A stretch of 64,000 bases of DNA from Acetilactobacillus jinshanensis (lineage in GTDB: Bacteria > Bacillota > Bacilli > Lactobacillales > Lactobacillaceae), in the NCBI RefSeq assembly GCF_004359375.1, contig NZ_CP034726.1, positions 744,001 through 808,000 on the forward strand, given 5' to 3'. The notes under the pieces are model-generated. The model had not been told where the DNA came from, ran no database searches, and was given only the letters and a program-made list of their open reading frames with translations. Shown one piece after another: positions 61,573-64,000 of the stretch (position 1 is the first letter of the stretch; the number at the start of each line of letters is the position of its first letter). A program made the translations under genes and the position numbers.

Positions 61573-61695
61573 GTTACTAATTTTATTTATTAGCAAACTT
61601 CTTGTGTTATTTACTAACTTAATCATTAATAATTGCCATTATCTAAGCGATTGTGAATATATACAGAAACTAATTAAATAAATGTAATAATTAAG

Positions 61696-61797
61696 TTGAC
61701 ATATCATTAATTTAGCTATATAACATAGTTGCAAGCTGAAATGAGCAGTTGAATTAGTTGAAATGGTTATACGCAGTTGTCTCATTAATCGGCTTGC
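61696..61797 (+). promoter_or_regulatory. Promoter and structured leader of the small-protein pair
   Basis: TTGACA (61696-61701) and TATAAC (61719-61724) are 17 bases apart. The leader then folds back on itself: GCAAGC (about 61732) pairs with GCTTGC (about 61792), with an inner ATGAG/CTCAT, before the AAAGGAG ribosome site. The 61573-61695 stretch shows nothing else. Confidence 0.6.
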
Positions 61798-61827
61798 TAA
61801 ACTATGATTTTAAAGGAGTGGTTAGAT

Positions 61828-61944
61828 ATGAACGCGATTAGCAATGTCCCCGTCAAAGGACAGATTAAGTATTCATTTGTTAAGCGTCGATTGTACATTA
61901 TGAAGCCATTCCGAACTATGGAAGGCGGGATGACAAAAAGTTAA
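61828..61944 (+). CDS. Orphan 38-residue basic peptide
   Basis: ATG 61828 behind AAAGGAG. Basic product (MNAISNVPVKGQIKYSFVKR...) without signal or span. Twelve bases before the next small gene, with which it forms an operon. Not recognised. Confidence 0.55.
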   Translation: MNAISNVPVKGQIKYSFVKRRLYIMKPFRTMEGGMTKS

Positions 61945-61956
61945 GGAGGTTTTATT

Positions 61957-62154
61957 ATGGATGAAACGTTAGCTAGAAATGAAGCTTTGGATTCCATGGC
62001 GAACTTATCTAAGTTTCGTGCGATGGAACGTTCATCAATGATGAACAAGCCTAAATTGTCTAGTATGTTTATGGACGCAAGCAAGTTAATGGACGACATG
62101 GTCAGCTTGCTTACCGGTCCAACCATTTTAGAATCGCTGGACGCTTCTCGTTAA
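61957..62154 (+). CDS. Orphan 65-residue Met/Ser-rich protein
   Basis: ATG 61957 behind AAGGAGG. Helical, with nine Met in 65 residues, e.g. in FRAMERSSMMNKPKLSSMFM. No signal peptide. Second gene of a two-gene unit ending in a terminator. Not recognised. Confidence 0.65.
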   Translation: MDETLARNEALDSMANLSKFRAMERSSMMNKPKLSSMFMDASKLMDDMVSLLTGPTILESLDASR

Positions 62155-62245
62155 GGCCTTGAAATGTAAGACCCTACCGCCAATTCTGTAATCATAAATG
62201 TTAATCCTCGATAATAAATAAAGCATTATACTATTAAAATCTACG

Positions 62246-62280
62246 AAGGACCTAATTCAAAAATTAGGCCCTTTGTTTTT
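62246..62280 (+). terminator. Terminator
   Basis: AAGGACCTAATT pairs with AATTAGGCCCTT, followed by TGTTTTT. Confidence 0.8.
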
Positions 62281-62315
62281 GGCTAAGATTTAATAACCAT
62301 AGTTAAACTTGGTAA

Positions 62316-62441
62316 TCAGCCATAATTATCCTGAAGAAATATTTTTTTATTTAATTGTGGAGTTGAAACACCTAACTCCTGCTGAACAATGGTGCGATTA
62401 CGATAATTGATTTCCTCTAATATCGCGATGTTTTCCAACAA
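62316..62441 (-). pseudogene. Short HTH-like remnant beside IS copy 2
   Basis: A minus-strand frame of 41 codons (TTG start only) contains NYRNRTIVQQELGVSTPQLN, which looks like a helix-turn-helix. It ends at TGA 62316. It is probably a fragment of a regulator or transposase. Confidence 0.35.
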
Positions 62442-62457
62442 GCCTTAGCCAAACTGA

Positions 62458-63907
62458 TGATCTGCACCCATAAAATTGGACAATTTATTAATGTTATTTA
62501 ACTAGGCTATAAGAAATTTTCGGTACTCAACCGGAGATTTATAACCTAGTTTTTTCTTTGGGCGAATATTGTTATAGTACCATATCCAATACTTAAGTGC
62601 CTTAATTAACTGACCTTCGGTCTGATAATGTTTATCCATTACTCCAACCTTCATCAGATGAAAGAATGACTCCATTTGGGCGTTGTCATGACAGCGACCT
62701 TTACGAGACATCGATTGAATTGCACCATAATTCTTTAGAGTGTCTTGCCAAACGTGGCTTTGGTATTGAATTCCCTGATCGCTATGGACAATCGTTTTAT
62801 ATGGTAAATGAAGTTTCTTTAATGTATTCAGGCCCCTAATTAATGGCTTTAAGGTGAAACCTACGGTTGGATGATTACTGATATTGAATGCGATAATTTC
62901 ATCGGTCGCTAAATCCATATATGGCGATATATAGATGCGATGATGAATATCTTGATTCCCGTATCTACACTCGCTTACATCAGTCGTTGTCTTGCGTCCA
63001 AATAATTTAGTTTTAAAGTTCCCACCAAGTACGTTAGGAGCTATCTTGCCAACCTGACCATGATATGAATTATATTTACGCTTTTTCTTGCTGAAAGCCG
63101 TACATTGCCAGCCATACATCTGAATAATTCTTTGGACCCGCTTATGATTTATATGGACAGTGTTTCTTAAAATGCCTGTAATTGTACGGTACCCAAATTT
63201 ATAGTTAGATATTTCTCTTATTTTGTAAATTGTATGAGCTAATTTTAAATTATATGCGTCACGATGAGAAAGCGACGCTTTCTTCTTGTAATAATAGCTA
63301 CTTCGGGGAATATCAAGTATCTTTAAGATACGACTTATCGGGACTTGAGAATATTCCTTAATTATCCTATGAATACTGTCTATTTGGTCATAGTCTTTAG
63401 TCAAATTACTGTACCGACATTGGATTCTAAGTTCCAAATTTTGTTTTCGACAAGATTTTAATTGATTTATTAACGAGTCTATGTCATCATTCATCTTATG
63501 GGATTTATACTTAGATTTCATTGGGCGTAGATCTCCATTTTCTAATTTACGTTCCCAATAAAAGATTGTTGCTGGGAACGCAATATTAAAGTGAAGTGCT
63601 GTCTCTGGATAAGACTTGTGGTGAAGTACCATCCAGTTCAGCACTTTTAATTTATATTTAAAAGGATACACGCTCTTGGTATGGCTTACAACTAGGCCCT
63701 TAGAACCATATTTCTTATATTTGGCGACCCAACCCAATATCGTTGCACTACTTTTAATCCCATAGGTATGGTTCAACGTAGTTGAACCTATTCCCGACAA
63801 ATAGGCTTTAACTGCATTTGCTTTAGTGTCAAAGTCAAAACTATACATAAAAAATGACCTCACTTTATTGAACAAATTTAATTGTCCAATAAAATGGGGT
63901 CACTACA
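62458..63907 (-). mobile_element. IS3-family insertion sequence, copy 2 (1450 bp)
   Basis: Same TG...CA ends and length as copy 1, flanked by a 3-bp repeat TGA (62455-62457, 63908-63910). Same orientation as copy 1. Inserted in the right arm of a terminator hairpin. The remaining 63911-64000 shows nothing. Confidence 0.93.
62502..63848 (-). CDS. IS3-family transposase, copy 2
   Basis: Protein identical to that of copy 1, with the intact DDE residues and a fused single frame. Identity indicates recent transposition or gene conversion. Confidence 0.93.
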   Translation of the reverse strand: MYSFDFDTKANAVKAYLSGIGSTTLNHTYGIKSSATILGWVAKYKKYGSKGLVVSHTKSVYPFKYKLKVLNWMVLHHKSYPETALHFNIAFPATIFYWERKLENGDLRPMKSKYKSHKMNDDIDSLINQLKSCRKQNLELRIQCRYSNLTKDYDQIDSIHRIIKEYSQVPISRILKILDIPRSSYYYKKKASLSHRDAYNLKLAHTIYKIREISNYKFGYRTITGILRNTVHINHKRVQRIIQMYGWQCTAFSKKKRKYNSYHGQVGKIAPNVLGGNFKTKLFGRKTTTDVSECRYGNQDIHHRIYISPYMDLATDEIIAFNISNHPTVGFTLKPLIRGLNTLKKLHLPYKTIVHSDQGIQYQSHVWQDTLKNYGAIQSMSRKGRCHDNAQMESFFHLMKVGVMDKHYQTEGQLIKALKYWIWYYNNIRPKKKLGYKSPVEYRKFLIA

Positions 63908-64000
63908 TGAGGCTTTTTGTTTTCGCTAAAATTAATAATTTGCAATATAACACAATGATGCGGTCAATGATGTTGCAACATCGTGTTATTAACAATATAC

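Noticed and set aside
1-64000. tRNA, rRNA, prophage or CRISPR loci
   Set aside because: No cloverleaf, rRNA, repeat-spacer array or phage structural gene was seen when reading both strands.

Overview
The window looks like a chromosomal segment of a low-GC Gram-positive lactic acid bacterium, most likely family Lactobacillaceae (genus not resolved). The basis is strong AGGAGG-type ribosome sites, Lactobacillus-type peptide deformylase and PepC-like aminopeptidase, the ArcB/ArcA pair, a DUF4811 protein beside an EmrB-type exporter, CcpA-type cre sites, and a THF riboswitch in front of a folate ECF component. Housekeeping genes (rarA, def, pepC, ilvE, ppk) argue against a plasmid. A ParA module and a cluster of orphan proteins at 40-52 kb suggest an accessory or plasmid-derived island.

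Layout. 0-9.4 kb: a ppk-ppx operon whose ppk carries one in-frame amber codon, a copper cassette (copY, copB, a Cys-rich miniprotein), then a second, intact ppk. 9.4-13.7 kb: DUF1275 protein, MerR regulator with an EmrB-type exporter, and a small membrane peptide with structured RNA on both sides. 13.8-16.8 kb: a PLD-nuclease/P-loop ATPase fusion divergent from a Crp/Fnr regulator, with a perfect FNR-type dyad between them. 16.8-30 kb: secreted CAP protein, two secreted tyrosine-phosphatase-like proteins, transporters, a broken GH13 glucosidase, arcB-arcA. 30-37 kb: ilvE (frameshifted) behind an Ile/Leu/Val-rich leader peptide, a bS21-like protein, THF riboswitch-folT, a solitary tnpB, and a secreted His-rich protein under two CopY-type operators. 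37-47.8 kb: rarA and a permease, a triple winged-helix protein, an internally duplicated orphan protein, ParA with a ribbon-helix-helix partner, pseudogenes and an Abi_2 HEPN protein. 47.9-64 kb: two identical 1450-bp IS3-family copies in the same orientation flank about 13 kb holding a thymidine-kinase-like protein, def, pepC, a permease behind a Trp-Trp-Trp leader peptide, an aldehyde dehydrogenase and an alcohol dehydrogenase with a cluster of cre-like sites.

Most interesting reads: (1) a family of 38-43-residue peptides sharing an N-terminal M-x-S/T-x-K/D-E/D pattern and a central FLxSK motif, twice found downstream of a 130-160-residue orphan protein with a conserved promoter block; (2) the FNR-box-controlled PLD-ATPase; (3) an apparent copper regulon extending to a secreted His-rich protein 30 kb from copY; (4) two ribosome-type attenuators, one Trp and one BCAA; (5) both IS copies inserted inside intrinsic terminators. 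Several genes (ppk, GH13 glucosidase, ilvE, an orphan near parA, a peptide-cassette gene) are broken by one or two small lesions, so either recent decay or assembly error must be considered. All readings are by eye; no searches or folding programs were run.
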